Source of the DNA: Paenibacillus sinopodophylli
GTDB lineage: Bacteria; Bacillota; Bacilli; Paenibacillales; Paenibacillaceae
Direction of reading: 5' to 3'
Assembly (NCBI RefSeq): GCF_005930355.1
Contig: NZ_VDBO01000009.1
Span: 1-64,000 of the forward strand
Length of the DNA stretch: 64,000 nucleotides
Shown here: positions 17,278-26,449 of the stretch, in pieces
Numbering within the stretch: position 1 is the stretch's first letter
Layout: the number at the start of each line of letters is the position of its first letter
Position numbers and translations under genes: made by a program
The notes under the pieces: model-generated
The model's database searches: none
What the model was told of the DNA's origin: nothing
What the model saw: only the letters and a program-made list of their open reading frames with translations

Positions 17278-18301
17278 TCGACTCGTTCGCCTCCAGGCGA
17301 TCCTTGTATTGTGTATCGTAATATTGCTGGTAAGTTCCAGATGTCACCTGCGCCATCCATTCGGTATTGCTAAGATACCAGCGTATCGTTTCTTTGATCC
17401 CATCCTCATAATTGAACTTTGGCTGCCATCCAAGCTCATTTCGGATTTTATCAGCATCGATTGCATATCTTCGGTCATGACCCAGACGATCCTTAACGTA
17501 GGAGATCAGCGACTCTGACTTCCCAAGCTCCTCAAGAATCGTACGTACTACCTGTAAGTTATTGCGCTCATTCCGACCACCAACATTGTAAACTTCACCC
17601 GCACGTCCTTTGTGCAGCACTAGATCAATGGCACTGCAATGATCCTCTACATAAAGCCAGTCACGTACATTTAGACCATCACCGTAAACAGGCAGTGGTT
17701 TATCCTGAAGCGCATTCTGGATCATCAAAGGAATCAGCTTCTCTGGGAACTGATAGGGTCCATAGTTGTTCGAGCAGCGAGTGATATTAACGTTAAGTCC
17801 AAAAGTTTCGTGATACGCGCGTACAAGCAAATCCGCTCCAGCTTTACTAGCTGAATAAGGACTATTCGGTGCAATCGGAGTATCTTCTGTGAATAGGCCT
17901 GTCTCGCCGAGTGTTCCGTATACCTCATCTGTAGACACTTGAACGAACTTCGCCACGTTATACTGTTTTGTCAGATCAAGCAGTGTCTGCGTGCCAAGAA
18001 TGTTCGTCTGTACGAAGATTTCAGGATGCAGAATGCTCCGGTCCACATGAGACTCTGCTGCGAAATTAATAACCGCATCTATGCCTTGCTCGAATAACCG
18101 CTCCAATTCACTCCGCTTAGCAATGTCGGCTTTTACGAATTTATGATTGGAGCGCTGCTCAATCGAGCGTAGGTTTTCAAGGTTCCCTGCATAAGTCAAT
18201 GCATCTACATTAATAATTTCGTAGCTTGGATAATTCTGAATCATATATAATACGAAGTTGCTTCCGATAAAGCCGGCTCCGCCGGTAACGAGTAATTTCA
18301 C
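17270..18301 (-). CDS. rmlB: dTDP-glucose 4,6-dehydratase
   Basis: A 343-residue extended SDR enzyme that converts dTDP-glucose to dTDP-4-keto-6-deoxyglucose. It shows GGAGFIGSN (7-15), the catalytic region STDEVYGT, and YSASKAGAD with Tyr and Lys. The product feeds both L-rhamnose (RmlC, RmlD) and, in this locus, the FdtA/FdtB amino-sugar branch, because no other RmlB is present in the window. The start is GTG 18301 with AAGGGTGAG 8 nt upstream, 9 bp after rmlC. Confidence 0.95.
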   Translation of the reverse strand: MKLLVTGGAGFIGSNFVLYMIQNYPSYEIINVDALTYAGNLENLRSIEQRSNHKFVKADIAKRSELERLFEQGIDAVINFAAESHVDRSILHPEIFVQTNILGTQTLLDLTKQYNVAKFVQVSTDEVYGTLGETGLFTEDTPIAPNSPYSASKAGADLLVRAYHETFGLNVNITRCSNNYGPYQFPEKLIPLMIQNALQDKPLPVYGDGLNVRDWLYVEDHCSAIDLVLHKGRAGEVYNVGGRNERNNLQVVRTILEELGKSESLISYVKDRLGHDRRYAIDADKIRNELGWQPKFNYEDGIKETIRWYLSNTEWMAQVTSGTYQQYYDTQYKDRLEANESNV

Positions 18302-18310
18302 GAGTCTAAC

Positions 18311-18868
18311 TCACCCTTCATATACAAAGTTGATTTCCGCATCAGCCAGCATCGGATGCTTGGTATCCTTATCCGAAAGGATCGGATTGGATGTTGGCCA
18401 GTCGATAGCAAGCGCTGGATCGTTCCAGGCGATGCCGCGGTCGTGAACGGGGGAGTAGAATTCATCAACTTTATAGATAATCTGTGTTTGGTTTTGAATT
18501 GTACAATACCCATGTGCATATCCTTTAGGTACAAGCAATTGTCGACTATTTTCTAAACTTATAATTTCTCCTATCCATTGTCCATATGTGGGTGAATTAT
18601 ATCTAATATCAACAACCACATCAAAGATTGCACCTGCATTAACACTAATTAATTTTGTTTGCGCATGAGGAGTTAACTGATAATGCAAACCACGCAAAGT
18701 TCCTACTTCCTCCGAATATGAAAGATTATCCTGAACAAATGAAATGTTTAACCCATGATTCCTAAATGTCTTCAAGTTATAACTTTCTAAAAAATACCCT
18801 CTTTTGTCTTGATGCTTCTTGGGTTCTAAAATAAGAACACCAGGTAATTTTGTTTTTATGATGTTCAA
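18311..18868 (-). CDS. rmlC: dTDP-4-dehydrorhamnose 3,5-epimerase
   Basis: A cupin-fold epimerase of about 185 residues, making dTDP-4-keto-L-rhamnose. The hallmark RGLHYQ, with its catalytic His, is near residue 60, followed by VVDIRYNSPTYGQW and PKGYAHG. I favour the TTG at 18868 (MNIIKTKLPGV, the usual family start), because the ATG at 18874 touches the AGTGAGGG ribosome site. By hand count, 18301-18480 is about 49 percent GC while 18481-18840 is about 33 percent, so composition changes inside this gene. This marks the left edge of the AT-rich glycan region. The gene is intact. Confidence 0.92.
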   Translation of the reverse strand: MNIIKTKLPGVLILEPKKHQDKRGYFLESYNLKTFRNHGLNISFVQDNLSYSEEVGTLRGLHYQLTPHAQTKLISVNAGAIFDVVVDIRYNSPTYGQWIGEIISLENSRQLLVPKGYAHGYCTIQNQTQIIYKVDEFYSPVHDRGIAWNDPALAIDWPTSNPILSDKDTKHPMLADAEINFVYEG

Positions 18869-18918
18869 GTTCATCCCTCACTTAAAAACCATATTTCATC
18901 ATATCGAGTATCATTGAA

Positions 18919-19022
18919 AATCGGCTTAGAACAAACTATGTTTTAAAAAAACTTTATAATGATTACTATTATTCACCCTAAACAACTTGGTTTTTCTGAA
19001 ATAACAATTGTTCAAGCCGATT
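18919..19022. repeat. Long inverted repeat in the rmlC leader
   Basis: Arms AATCGGCTTAGAACAA (18919-18934) and TTGTTCAAGCCGATT (19008-19022) are complementary except for one bulged base, and enclose 73 bp. Transcription from the promoter to its right would begin at or just inside the right arm, so the repeat could form a stem in the rmlC leader RNA. No transposase or target duplication is seen. Confidence 0.65.
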
Positions 19023-19025
19023 GAA

Positions 19026-19054
19026 TATATATTCGCACTTACTAGGCAGTTCAA
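19026..19054 (-). promoter_or_regulatory. Promoter of rmlC-rmlB-rmlD and glycosyltransferase
   Basis: On the minus strand, TTGAAC, a 17-bp spacer and TATATA. It reads into a leader of about 150 nt that begins at the inverted repeat. It lies in the 265-bp AT-rich gap after the GtrA gene; no terminator for the upstream unit is evident. Confidence 0.5.
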
Positions 19055-19139
19055 TTCATTTCAGATATATATGCATTATTTTTATCAGCTATACATGATT
19101 TCATAGTTATATTTTATAGTTTCTTAAAGTCATTTAATA

Positions 19140-19550
19140 TCATTTTTCAATCTTCCATTTGGCCAATAAACTTCCTAATCTGTCTGTTAAGATGAACTTA
19201 CTTATAACAAATGTAATTGGTAAAGAAACTATTGTAACAATTAATGGAGCAATTTTTTCACTTATACCCATTAATGTAACTATTACATTAATTAATCCGA
19301 AACCCAATAAAAACTGTGCAGCATACACTAAAGGATATTGAATGAATTTCATAGTAGTCATTTTCGTATTAAATACTATCTTAGAATTTAAAATAAATGA
19401 TACCACTATCCCTAAAACGTAAGATAATAAATATGAAACATTATAAGAAAATAACAACAAAAAAGCTAAATATGATCCATATGTTATTAGTGTATTAGCT
19501 AAGCCCATCGCGACAAATCTCAACACTTCTTTTTTTAACATTCGCCTCAT
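19140..19550 (-). CDS. GtrA-family flippase-like membrane protein
   Basis: A 136-residue protein of the GtrA family with four predicted membrane helices (about 8-30, 34-52, 67-88, 98-118). Family features are visible: RFVAMGLANTLITY near the start and a polar patch NSKIVF after helix 2. GtrA proteins are thought to flip undecaprenyl-phosphate-linked single sugars across the membrane for glycosylation outside. It lies 4 bp after the ACP gene and is the last gene of the cassette that also encodes a GtrB-type transferase. It is very AT-rich like its neighbours. The start is ATG 19550 with a weak ribosome site. Confidence 0.85.
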   Translation of the reverse strand: MRRMLKKEVLRFVAMGLANTLITYGSYLAFLLLFSYNVSYLLSYVLGIVVSFILNSKIVFNTKMTTMKFIQYPLVYAAQFLLGFGLINVIVTLMGISEKIAPLIVTIVSLPITFVISKFILTDRLGSLLAKWKIEK

Positions 19551-19554
19551 TTAC

Positions 19555-19788
19555 CTACTCTTGTAACCGACCTTTAACTAGCTCAACGATCTCCGCAAAA
19601 GTTTTTAGTTCTCTTAAGGAATCATTGTCTAACTTTAGATCAAATTTTTCTTCGAATGTCGCCAATAATGACGCCATGGATAAAGAATCCCAATCGTCTA
19701 GATCATCTAAATTGGTCTCTAAATTCACTGTTCCGTGATCAACCATAACGATATCCTCAAACTCTTTAATGAAATTATGCAGATTCAT
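19555..19788 (-). CDS. Acyl carrier protein
   Basis: A 77-residue acidic helical protein with the phosphopantetheine attachment motif DSL at 34-36 (within DDWDSLSMA), so S35 would carry the prosthetic group. Length and the pattern of hydrophobic residues fit a free-standing ACP, but the sequence is divergent from housekeeping fatty-acid AcpP. The start at 19788 follows GGAGG at 7 nt; the ATG two codons earlier is too close. It is placed between a KASIII enzyme and GtrA, and 12-18 bp spacings imply co-expression. It is likely dedicated to carrying an acyl group used in glycan modification (inference). Confidence 0.85.
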   Translation of the reverse strand: MNLHNFIKEFEDIVMVDHGTVNLETNLDDLDDWDSLSMASLLATFEEKFDLKLDNDSLRELKTFAEIVELVKGRLQE

Positions 19789-19806
19789 AATCATTCCTCC
19801 AAAATT

Positions 19807-20805
19807 TTAATTTATTTTCATAGTAATTGAACAAACACCCCATGAAAGCCCAACCCCAAATCCAACTAACAGTACTTTATCACCATTTTTCACTTTACCC
19901 TCTTTAAAGTCTCTTATCAAGGCAATAGGAATAGTTGACGACACAGTATTTCCACAGTCAGCGAATTGAATTGAGAATTTCTCTCTGGGGATATCCATTT
20001 TTCTTCTAAGAGTCTCTAGCATATATTGATTAGCCTGATGAAATACAAAATAATTAAAATCATCTAAAACCATGTGATTCCTATCACATAGTTCCTGTAC
20101 CGCTTTAGGAACCTGAATGACTGCAAAGTTAAAAATTTCATTGCCGTTCATATAAAGATTAGCTCGCGATCGAGAATTACCGACATTGTCTAATGTTTCT
20201 TCATATGATTCGGGGGTAATTGGTTCTCTAAGCCCCCCAGCAGGTACTATTAAATGCTCAGCACCTTTTCCATCTGTACCAAATATGAATGGCCCTATCA
20301 TGCTTTCATTGATTTCATCATCACCAGAAATTAATGTAGCCGCTGCTGCATCTCCAAATAGCAATTTGACATTTCGATCTTTAGGATTTATGTATTTACT
20401 ATATGTATCAGAAGTAATGAACATAATATTTTTAGCCATTCCTGCTTCAATTAATCCTTTAGCTAATGATAGACCATATACATAACCTGAACATCCTAAA
20501 TTTATATCAAGTGCACCACATGATGTAGATAACCCTAATTTATCCTGAAGTATACACGCCGTCGTTGGTAAATAATAATCGGGGGATTGTGTACAATAAA
20601 TTAAAAAGTCAATTTCCGAAGCTTGACATGCACCACTCTTAAATATCTTATTGGCCGCATTGATAGCAAGGTCAGATGCATACTCATTTTCTGCAGCTAT
20701 ATTTTTAACAGTAATACCAATTTTTTTTGTCATTTTATCTTCAGGATCATTGTATTCTTTTTGATCTGGTAAATAATATTCAATTGCTTTTATATAGCTT
20801 TTCAA
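19807..20805 (-). CDS. 3-oxoacyl-ACP synthase III-like enzyme (KASIII)
   Basis: A 332-residue thiolase-fold enzyme of the KASIII/FabH family. The full catalytic triad is present: C105 in LGCSGY, H256 in FHQAN and N286 in CGNTVSS. FabH joins an acyl-CoA to malonyl-ACP; relatives such as CerJ instead move acyl groups to sugar hydroxyls. The start is TTG 20805 after AAAGGAG at 9 nt; a longer frame would run into the previous gene. It is directly followed by an ACP gene and preceded by a hexapeptide acyltransferase, inside a sugar-nucleotide cluster. It thus probably makes or transfers an unusual short acyl group for an amino sugar rather than serving membrane lipids. Confidence 0.87.
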   Translation of the reverse strand: MKSYIKAIEYYLPDQKEYNDPEDKMTKKIGITVKNIAAENEYASDLAINAANKIFKSGACQASEIDFLIYCTQSPDYYLPTTACILQDKLGLSTSCGALDINLGCSGYVYGLSLAKGLIEAGMAKNIMFITSDTYSKYINPKDRNVKLLFGDAAAATLISGDDEINESMIGPFIFGTDGKGAEHLIVPAGGLREPITPESYEETLDNVGNSRSRANLYMNGNEIFNFAVIQVPKAVQELCDRNHMVLDDFNYFVFHQANQYMLETLRRKMDIPREKFSIQFADCGNTVSSTIPIALIRDFKEGKVKNGDKVLLVGFGVGLSWGVCSITMKIN

Positions 20806-20828
20806 AAAAATTATCTCCTTTCGTTCGA

Positions 20829-21512
20829 CTAACATCTACTCATAGAACTTGGAACTTTTGAGATTATTTTAGCAGGACTCCCTGATACAATAACATTTTC
20901 AGGTACATCCTTTTTCACTAATGAACCAGCGGCAACAATACTTCCTCGACCAATAGTTATTCCAGGCATTATTATTGATCCAACACCAATGGAAACGTAA
21001 TCTTCAATTACCGCACCATAAACTTTTTCATTGTAACCATTTTTCCCAAAAAGGTTATCATTAGCCATACTCACACCTACACTAATAAAAACATGCTTGC
21101 CGATTTTAACTCTTCCTGTGATATGAGTATTATCCATTATTCGAGTAAAGTCACCAATCTCAACTTCAGTATTAATTGTCACACTACGACTAATTAGCAC
21201 TTCTTCACCTATGTAAACATTAGGCATAATAGAAGAGTTATCCCCAATCAGTGATTCTCGTCCAATTGATACATCTTCATAAATAATAACGTTACTGCAA
21301 ATTGAAACATTTTCCCCAATATAAGATTTTTTTTCATTTGAGAGTTCCTTCTTCATAACCGATGTAGGCGTGGCACAACGACCTATTACTGAGTGCTCAC
21401 CAATAATAACGTTATTACCCAATTCAACATGCTCATAAATAATTGCATAATCTCTAATTTCTATATTTTCTCCTATATTGCTTGAATATAATTTTGCTGT
21501 ATCACGTATCAT
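20829..21512 (-). CDS. Left-handed beta-helix acyltransferase (hexapeptide repeats)
   Basis: A 227-residue acyltransferase built almost entirely of hexapeptide repeats (patterns such as IGENIEI, LGNNVIIG, IGEEVLI, IGRGSIVAAG), the trimeric left-handed beta-helix seen in sugar N-acetyltransferases. The C-terminus VSGSPAKII is the usual end of such enzymes. Similar proteins (FdtC, QdtC, WbtB-type) N-acetylate dTDP-3-amino sugars. Here the neighbouring KASIII and ACP genes raise the possibility of a different acyl donor. A conserved His near residues 130-150 that would act as base is not obvious. It has a good ribosome site GTGAGGT and lies 16 bp after the GtrB-type gene. Confidence 0.8.
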   Translation of the reverse strand: MIRDTAKLYSSNIGENIEIRDYAIIYEHVELGNNVIIGEHSVIGRCATPTSVMKKELSNEKKSYIGENVSICSNVIIYEDVSIGRESLIGDNSSIMPNVYIGEEVLISRSVTINTEVEIGDFTRIMDNTHITGRVKIGKHVFISVGVSMANDNLFGKNGYNEKVYGAVIEDYVSIGVGSIIMPGITIGRGSIVAAGSLVKKDVPENVIVSGSPAKIISKVPSSMSRC

Positions 21513-21528
21513 CTAATAACCTCACTCG

Positions 21529-22461
21529 CTAATTATGAATTTCATCAATAATATAAGCTGGTCTTTTTCTACTTTCATCTAGAATCCTCCATAGGTATTC
21601 TCCAATAATACCCAACATCACCATGATTAATCCCAGAAGAAAAGTAATTAATGCAATAATTGTAGCCCAGCCTTCAAGTGGAATATAACCGAAAACTGCA
21701 TTCAAAATAACAAACATTCCGTATAAGAAACTAATCATAGCAGTGAAAACACCAATGGCAGACATCAGCCTAATAGGTGCATACGAGAAACTCACAAAAG
21801 AATCAACAAATAGTTTGATTTTCTTATTTAAAGTCCACTTTGATTTTCCATGCTTTCTTTCTTGTCTTATATATGAAATTGTATCCTGTGAATACCCTAG
21901 CCAAAATATTAAGCTCATAATATTCGTATTTTTTTCTTTTATTTGATTTATTTCTTGAACCACTTGGCGATCAATCAATACAAAGTCAAATCCACCATTA
22001 GGATAATTTTTTAGAGCCATTCGGTTCATAAGAAAATAATACGTTTTGGAAAATAATTTTTGTGAGAATGATTCTTCTCTTCCAGCACGTACTGCCATAA
22101 CAACTTTTTTTCCAGTTTCCCATCTTGCAATCATTTCAGCAAAAAGTTCAGGTGGATCTTGCAGATCTGCCGATATAATTCCAACACAATCGCCTGTTGC
22201 ATATTGAAGCCCTGCCTGAACCGCAGACATTGAACCAAAGTTTTTACTAAGCTTTATAACTTTAATTCTTTTATCATTTTCTCTTTCTTGAAGCAGTAAT
22301 TCCAGTGAATTATCTTTTGATCCATCATCGACAAAAATAAACTCTAATTCATAATCTGAAAACAATTCTTGAAGTTTTTTCAACCTTGGGACTGTATAGG
22401 GTATATTTAACTCATTATAGTATATTGGAATAACAATACTAAAAAGCTTCTTTATACTCAT
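21529..22461 (-). CDS. GtrB-type polyprenyl-phosphate glycosyltransferase
   Basis: A 310-residue family 2 transferase of the dolichol-phosphate mannosyltransferase/GtrB class, which moves one sugar from a nucleotide onto undecaprenyl phosphate. It shows [10 protein letters not shown] (8-17), [10 protein letters not shown] with the nucleotide-binding Asp pair, [11 protein letters not shown] with the metal-binding region, and two C-terminal membrane helices (about 230-255, 263-288). GtrB proteins work with GtrA flippases and a GT-C transferase; both are encoded in this same cassette. It overlaps the fdtB gene by 23 bp and has GGAGG at good spacing. Confidence 0.88.
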   Translation of the reverse strand: MSIKKLFSIVIPIYYNELNIPYTVPRLKKLQELFSDYELEFIFVDDGSKDNSLELLLQERENDKRIKVIKLSKNFGSMSAVQAGLQYATGDCVGIISADLQDPPELFAEMIARWETGKKVVMAVRAGREESFSQKLFSKTYYFLMNRMALKNYPNGGFDFVLIDRQVVQEINQIKEKNTNIMSLIFWLGYSQDTISYIRQERKHGKSKWTLNKKIKLFVDSFVSFSYAPIRLMSAIGVFTAMISFLYGMFVILNAVFGYIPLEGWATIIALITFLLGLIMVMLGIIGEYLWRILDESRKRPAYIIDEIHN

Positions 22462-23542
22462 TTAATGCCTCCGTTACTTTTTGTACATCTTCTATGCTCA
22501 TAACTGGACTAATTGGTAAGCTTAATACTTCATTGTGAATTTTCTCTGAAATCGGATACTTATCGTCATTCAATTCCTTATACGCTTCTTGTTTATGAAT
22601 TGGAATCGGATAATGTATCAGGGTCTGTATTCCTCTGTTCAATAAATAAGCTTGAAGCTTGTCTCTATTATTAACTCTAATTACATATAGATGCCATACA
22701 TGGGATAATCCACTTTCACCTTCAACACTTGGAAGCGTTATTAAGGGATTACATATATTTCGAGAATATTCTTCAGCAAATTTTCTTCTTAAATTATTAT
22801 CTTCATCTAAATACTTTAGTTTTACTTTTAAAACCGCTGCATGTATTTCATCCAGTCTGCTGTTAACGCCTTTATATAGATTCTCGTATTTCTGATGTGA
22901 ACCATAGTTACGAAGTGCCTTTAACTTTAAATAAGTTTCTTCATTATTAAGAGTTATTGCACCAGCATCGCCTAGAGCACCTAGGTTTTTTCCTGGGTAG
23001 AAGCTAAAAGCAGCAGCATCCCCTAAATTACCAACTTTCTTATCTTTATACATCGCTCCATGCGCCTGAGCGCAATCTTCAAATACTTTTAGACTATATT
23101 TATTAGCTAATTCATTAATTGGATCCATATTACAAGACTGACCATATAAATGAACAACCATAATTGCTTTTGTTCGAGGTGTAATTTTCCCCTCAATCAC
23201 TTCAGGATCAATATTAAAACTTGAAAGATTAGGCTCTACTAGTACAGGAATCGCACCATTTGCCGAGATTGCTAATATTGTTGCAATGTACGTATTTGAA
23301 GGTACAATTACTTCATCTCCTTCTCCGATACCATACGCTCTTATTATAAGAGAAAGAGCGTCCAGTCCGTTTGCTACCCCAATGCAATACTTAGTTCCAC
23401 AATATTCAGCAAATTGTTTTTCAAAATCTTCAACTTGCTTTCCAAGAATGTACCAGCCCGAGTGCAAAAAATCTACTAAATTTTGAGTAATTTCTTCTTC
23501 GTGCCTCAAATTAATTTGCTTTAAGTCAAGAAATGGAATCAT
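22439..23542 (-). CDS. fdtB: dTDP-3-amino-3,6-dideoxyhexose transaminase (DegT/DnrJ/EryC1 family)
   Basis: A 367-residue PLP-dependent sugar aminotransferase. The PLP lysine is K185 in SFYPGKNLG, and EDCAQAHGA contains the Asp that holds the pyridine ring. It begins [11 protein letters not shown], as FdtB/QdtB proteins do. With FdtA it would place an amino group from glutamate at C3 of dTDP-3-keto-6-deoxyhexose, giving dTDP-Fuc3N or dTDP-Qui3N. Which of the two depends on FdtA stereochemistry and cannot be read here. The start at ATG 23542 follows AAAGGAG. It overlaps the GtrB-type gene. Confidence 0.85.
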   Translation of the reverse strand: MIPFLDLKQINLRHEEEITQNLVDFLHSGWYILGKQVEDFEKQFAEYCGTKYCIGVANGLDALSLIIRAYGIGEGDEVIVPSNTYIATILAISANGAIPVLVEPNLSSFNIDPEVIEGKITPRTKAIMVVHLYGQSCNMDPINELANKYSLKVFEDCAQAHGAMYKDKKVGNLGDAAAFSFYPGKNLGALGDAGAITLNNEETYLKLKALRNYGSHQKYENLYKGVNSRLDEIHAAVLKVKLKYLDEDNNLRRKFAEEYSRNICNPLITLPSVEGESGLSHVWHLYVIRVNNRDKLQAYLLNRGIQTLIHYPIPIHKQEAYKELNDDKYPISEKIHNEVLSLPISPVMSIEDVQKVTEALNEYKEAF

Positions 23543-23585
23543 AGTTTTCTCCTTTATAATACTTAACTTATATAATAGCCAATCA

Positions 23586-24911
23586 TTAAAACCAATTGAT
23601 TCTATTAGTTTGCATATCAATAAAATAACTGATAGAAAACGAAATACCAATATATACTAATAATATTCCAATAATCACAAAAAAAACTCTTTTATTTTTG
23701 AATGATTCTACTAAATATTTAACTCCATATCCTGAAAAAAACAAAAGAATAAAGTATATAGGATATCCGAATCTTGACTCTACGGCAGTTGTAGCGATAA
23801 AAAATGTATATCCCAGTGCTGATAATATTAAAGAAGCGGATACAAACGTCAGATTCTTTCGTGACCACATCCATAACATTCCTAAACCGATAATAAACCA
23901 CTGAACATATAACCATGCTGATGGTAGAATTTTCGTTGAAACTGATAAATTTCTAATAAACGAATCAACATAGCCCCAATCTAGAACTCCAAATAGATGC
24001 GATGAAAAAACAAGAATAAAAACAATAAAATTGTTCATCATAAGTTTCATCATACTTATGTTACTATCTATTAACCATGGAGTTAAATACCTAAGCCCTG
24101 GTTGCTCTCCATCAATTATGACAGTAGCATATTTTAAATGCTGAGTAGCCCATATTGATTGTTGCTCAAATAAGTTTGAATGGATTAAAGGAGTGAAATG
24201 ATTAAACTTAGTTATATTCATATAAAGCTGAGGAATAAAAATAATTAATAATAATAAACCTACAATGGTAAACTTAATTGGTTTAAAATCTTTAATTTTT
24301 ATTAATCTATACATAGCTATTATAAAGAATATTACCATAAAAATCGCACTTGAAGGTCTAATGAGTACTGAAAAGTAGAGAAAGCTAGCAACAACCGATC
24401 CATTATAGAGTTTATTTAAGTCAGAAGTAAGCAAATAAATTAATGATATTGTTAAAAAGCAAGAAGCTAATAGATCTGTTAAGAATAAAGTTGTTGATTG
24501 TATGAGATAGGGGTTTAAAAATCCAAAAGCTATTACTGAAAAATAAATTTTTTTTTCACTTTGGAACTTATAAGCAACCTTTGCAATCATTAATATTGTA
24601 AATATATAAACAATGAATTGAAATACACTAAAAATCACTTTAACATTCGTATGATTACCATCAGTAAAAATATATAAAATTGAGATAAGCAGTGGATATA
24701 AAAATGTCCTTAAATCATCAGAAATATTAAATAAACCATTTATCAAAATATTATTGGAAATTTCGTAGTACCCAAGCTCATCATAATAACTAGCACTACT
24801 ATTTTGTACAACAAAAATAATAAACTGTATTAATGAAATTAATGAAACTAGCAATAGAAAAATCCAATCACTCTTTGCTATTTTAAAATTTGGTTTTATC
24901 ATTTCAGACAC
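23586..24911 (-). CDS. GT-C-type multi-pass membrane glycosyltransferase
   Basis: A 441-residue membrane protein with about ten to eleven hydrophobic helices. The first outer loop, after helix 1, contains [10 protein letters not shown] near residue 42, matching the acidic catalytic motif of GT-C (GT39/ArnT-like) transferases that use lipid-phosphate sugars outside the membrane. Family-level assignment is by this motif and topology only. It lies between fdtA and fdtB and shares its unit with GtrA- and GtrB-type genes, which is the context of the strain-specific third component (GtrC) of such systems. The GTG start at 24911 overlaps fdtA by 13 bp with GGAGG upstream. Composition is extremely AT-rich. 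Confidence 0.75.
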   Translation of the reverse strand: MSEMIKPNFKIAKSDWIFLLLVSLISLIQFIIFVVQNSSASYYDELGYYEISNNILINGLFNISDDLRTFLYPLLISILYIFTDGNHTNVKVIFSVFQFIVYIFTILMIAKVAYKFQSEKKIYFSVIAFGFLNPYLIQSTTLFLTDLLASCFLTISLIYLLTSDLNKLYNGSVVASFLYFSVLIRPSSAIFMVIFFIIAMYRLIKIKDFKPIKFTIVGLLLLIIFIPQLYMNITKFNHFTPLIHSNLFEQQSIWATQHLKYATVIIDGEQPGLRYLTPWLIDSNISMMKLMMNNFIVFILVFSSHLFGVLDWGYVDSFIRNLSVSTKILPSAWLYVQWFIIGLGMLWMWSRKNLTFVSASLILSALGYTFFIATTAVESRFGYPIYFILLFFSGYGVKYLVESFKNKRVFFVIIGILLVYIGISFSISYFIDMQTNRINWF

Positions 24912-25333
24912 TCTGAGTAAACCTCCGTAAATACTTTATAATCACGAATATAATCCTCAGAATCATAATGATGAGATGCCAATACTAAAAGTACACAGTC
25001 CTCTGAGAAATCATACATTTCGTGCCAATCATTTGGCTCAAGTATTAAAATTTTCTGTGGAGAATCCAAAATGACCTCTTGTGTTCTTATGAGATTATCC
25101 AGATGAACCTTACAAGAGCCCGCGACTGAAATTAAAGCTTGCCGCGTTTTAAAGTGCCCATGAAAGCCACGTCTAACTTCATTTTGGGTACCATATATAT
25201 AGAAGACTCTTTTAATTTCAAAAGGTATAGTAAGATTTTCTTCAATCACTGTAAGTAAACCTCTATCATCACCCAAGACTTTTACTTCAATTATTTTACT
25301 TTCCAGATTGATAATTGAATCATTATTAATCAC
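24899..25333 (-). CDS. fdtA: dTDP-4-keto-6-deoxyglucose 3,4-ketoisomerase (FdtA/QdtA, WxcM-like)
   Basis: A 144-residue cupin enzyme of the WxcM-like family that shifts the keto group of dTDP-4-keto-6-deoxyglucose to C3. The core RRGFHGHFKT has two histidines at 58 and 60, the place of the catalytic HxH in FdtA. The DWHEMYDFSEDCVLLVLAS stretch is also typical. FdtA (galacto product) and QdtA (gluco product) are too alike to separate by eye. The GTG start at 25333 follows GGGGGAG and lies 2 bp from the end of rmlA, so substrate supply and isomerisation are co-expressed. Confidence 0.85.
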   Translation of the reverse strand: MINNDSIINLESKIIEVKVLGDDRGLLTVIEENLTIPFEIKRVFYIYGTQNEVRRGFHGHFKTRQALISVAGSCKVHLDNLIRTQEVILDSPQKILILEPNDWHEMYDFSEDCVLLVLASHHYDSEDYIRDYKVFTEVYSECLK

Positions 25334-25335
25334 AC

Positions 25336-26208
25336 TTACTCCCCCATTCCAGCTAATTCTAGCAGGTATTTACCATAATCATTTTTTGAAAGTAATTGTC
25401 CAAGCTTAATCAATTGTTCCCTATTAATATAATTTTTTATGAAGGCAATTTCTTCTATACAAGCAACTTTAAATCCCTGACGTTTTTCTATGGTCTCTAT
25501 AAAATGCGAGGCTTGCATTAGTGATTCGTGAGTCCCAGTATCTAACCATGCAAAGCCTCTTCCTAATAATTCTACATTTAGTTTTCCTTGCTTAAGGTAT
25601 TCGGAATTTACGTCCGTAATTTCTAATTCTCCCCTGTGTGAAGGTTTTATTTTTTTAGCTATACTTATAATACTATTATCGTAGAAATACAACCCAGTAA
25701 TAGCATAATTAGATTTAGGTTTCTGTGGTTTTTCCTCGATGGAGATTGCTCTATTATTCTTGTCAAATTCCACAACACCATAACGTTGTGGGTCCTTGAC
25801 TTGATATCCAAAAACAGTAGCTCCTGTCTTTCTTTGAGCTACATTCAATAACATTTCAGAAAAGCCTTGTCCGTAAAAGATATTATCGCCAAGAATTAAA
25901 GCCACATTATCATTGCCTATGAAATCTTCTCCAATTATAAAAGCCTGAGCAAGTCCATCCGGAGATGGTTGAATAGTGTAGCTGATCGAAATTCCAAGAT
26001 CTTCTCCGTTACCTAGCAGTTGTTCAAATCGATGTGTATCTTCAGGTGTAGATATTATTAATATTTCTTTAATACCTGCTAACATTAGTACCGATAACGG
26101 ATAATATATCATTGGTTTATCATAAACAGGGAGCAACTGCTTTGAAATTGATTTAGTTAATGGATACAATCTTGTCCCACTACCACCCGCTAGTATAATA
26201 CCTTTCAC
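25336..26208 (-). CDS. rmlA: Glucose-1-phosphate thymidylyltransferase
   Basis: A 290-residue enzyme joining dTTP and glucose-1-phosphate. It shows [11 protein letters not shown] near residue 8, [24 protein letters not shown] and VEEKPQ-type EEKPQKPKS, all RmlA signatures. The start is GTG 26208 with AGGAGG 6-7 nt upstream; the longer reading frame has no ribosome site. It is the first gene of the amino-sugar cassette and, as the only RmlA in the window, also supplies L-rhamnose synthesis. About 240 bp of AT-rich DNA precede it, enough for a promoter. Confidence 0.94.
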   Translation of the reverse strand: MKGIILAGGSGTRLYPLTKSISKQLLPVYDKPMIYYPLSVLMLAGIKEILIISTPEDTHRFEQLLGNGEDLGISISYTIQPSPDGLAQAFIIGEDFIGNDNVALILGDNIFYGQGFSEMLLNVAQRKTGATVFGYQVKDPQRYGVVEFDKNNRAISIEEKPQKPKSNYAITGLYFYDNSIISIAKKIKPSHRGELEITDVNSEYLKQGKLNVELLGRGFAWLDTGTHESLMQASHFIETIEKRQGFKVACIEEIAFIKNYINREQLIKLGQLLSKNDYGKYLLELAGMGE

Positions 26209-26449
26209 TATTATCCTCCTAGTTGAACTCTTCTCAAGAGTACTTTTCGATTCGATATTAAACGAACTTAACATAATATGCGAATGCGTAACTGATCAAT
26301 CGTATTCAAAGGATACTTGTTATGTCCTTTACAAATAAGTAGTTTTAACTTTCAAGAAATGTGTTAAATGTGAAATAAATTCACCATTAACAGCAAATTC
26401 ATTCCCTACTAGATATATTACGTAATATTAGGGCTCATTATTTAATTAA

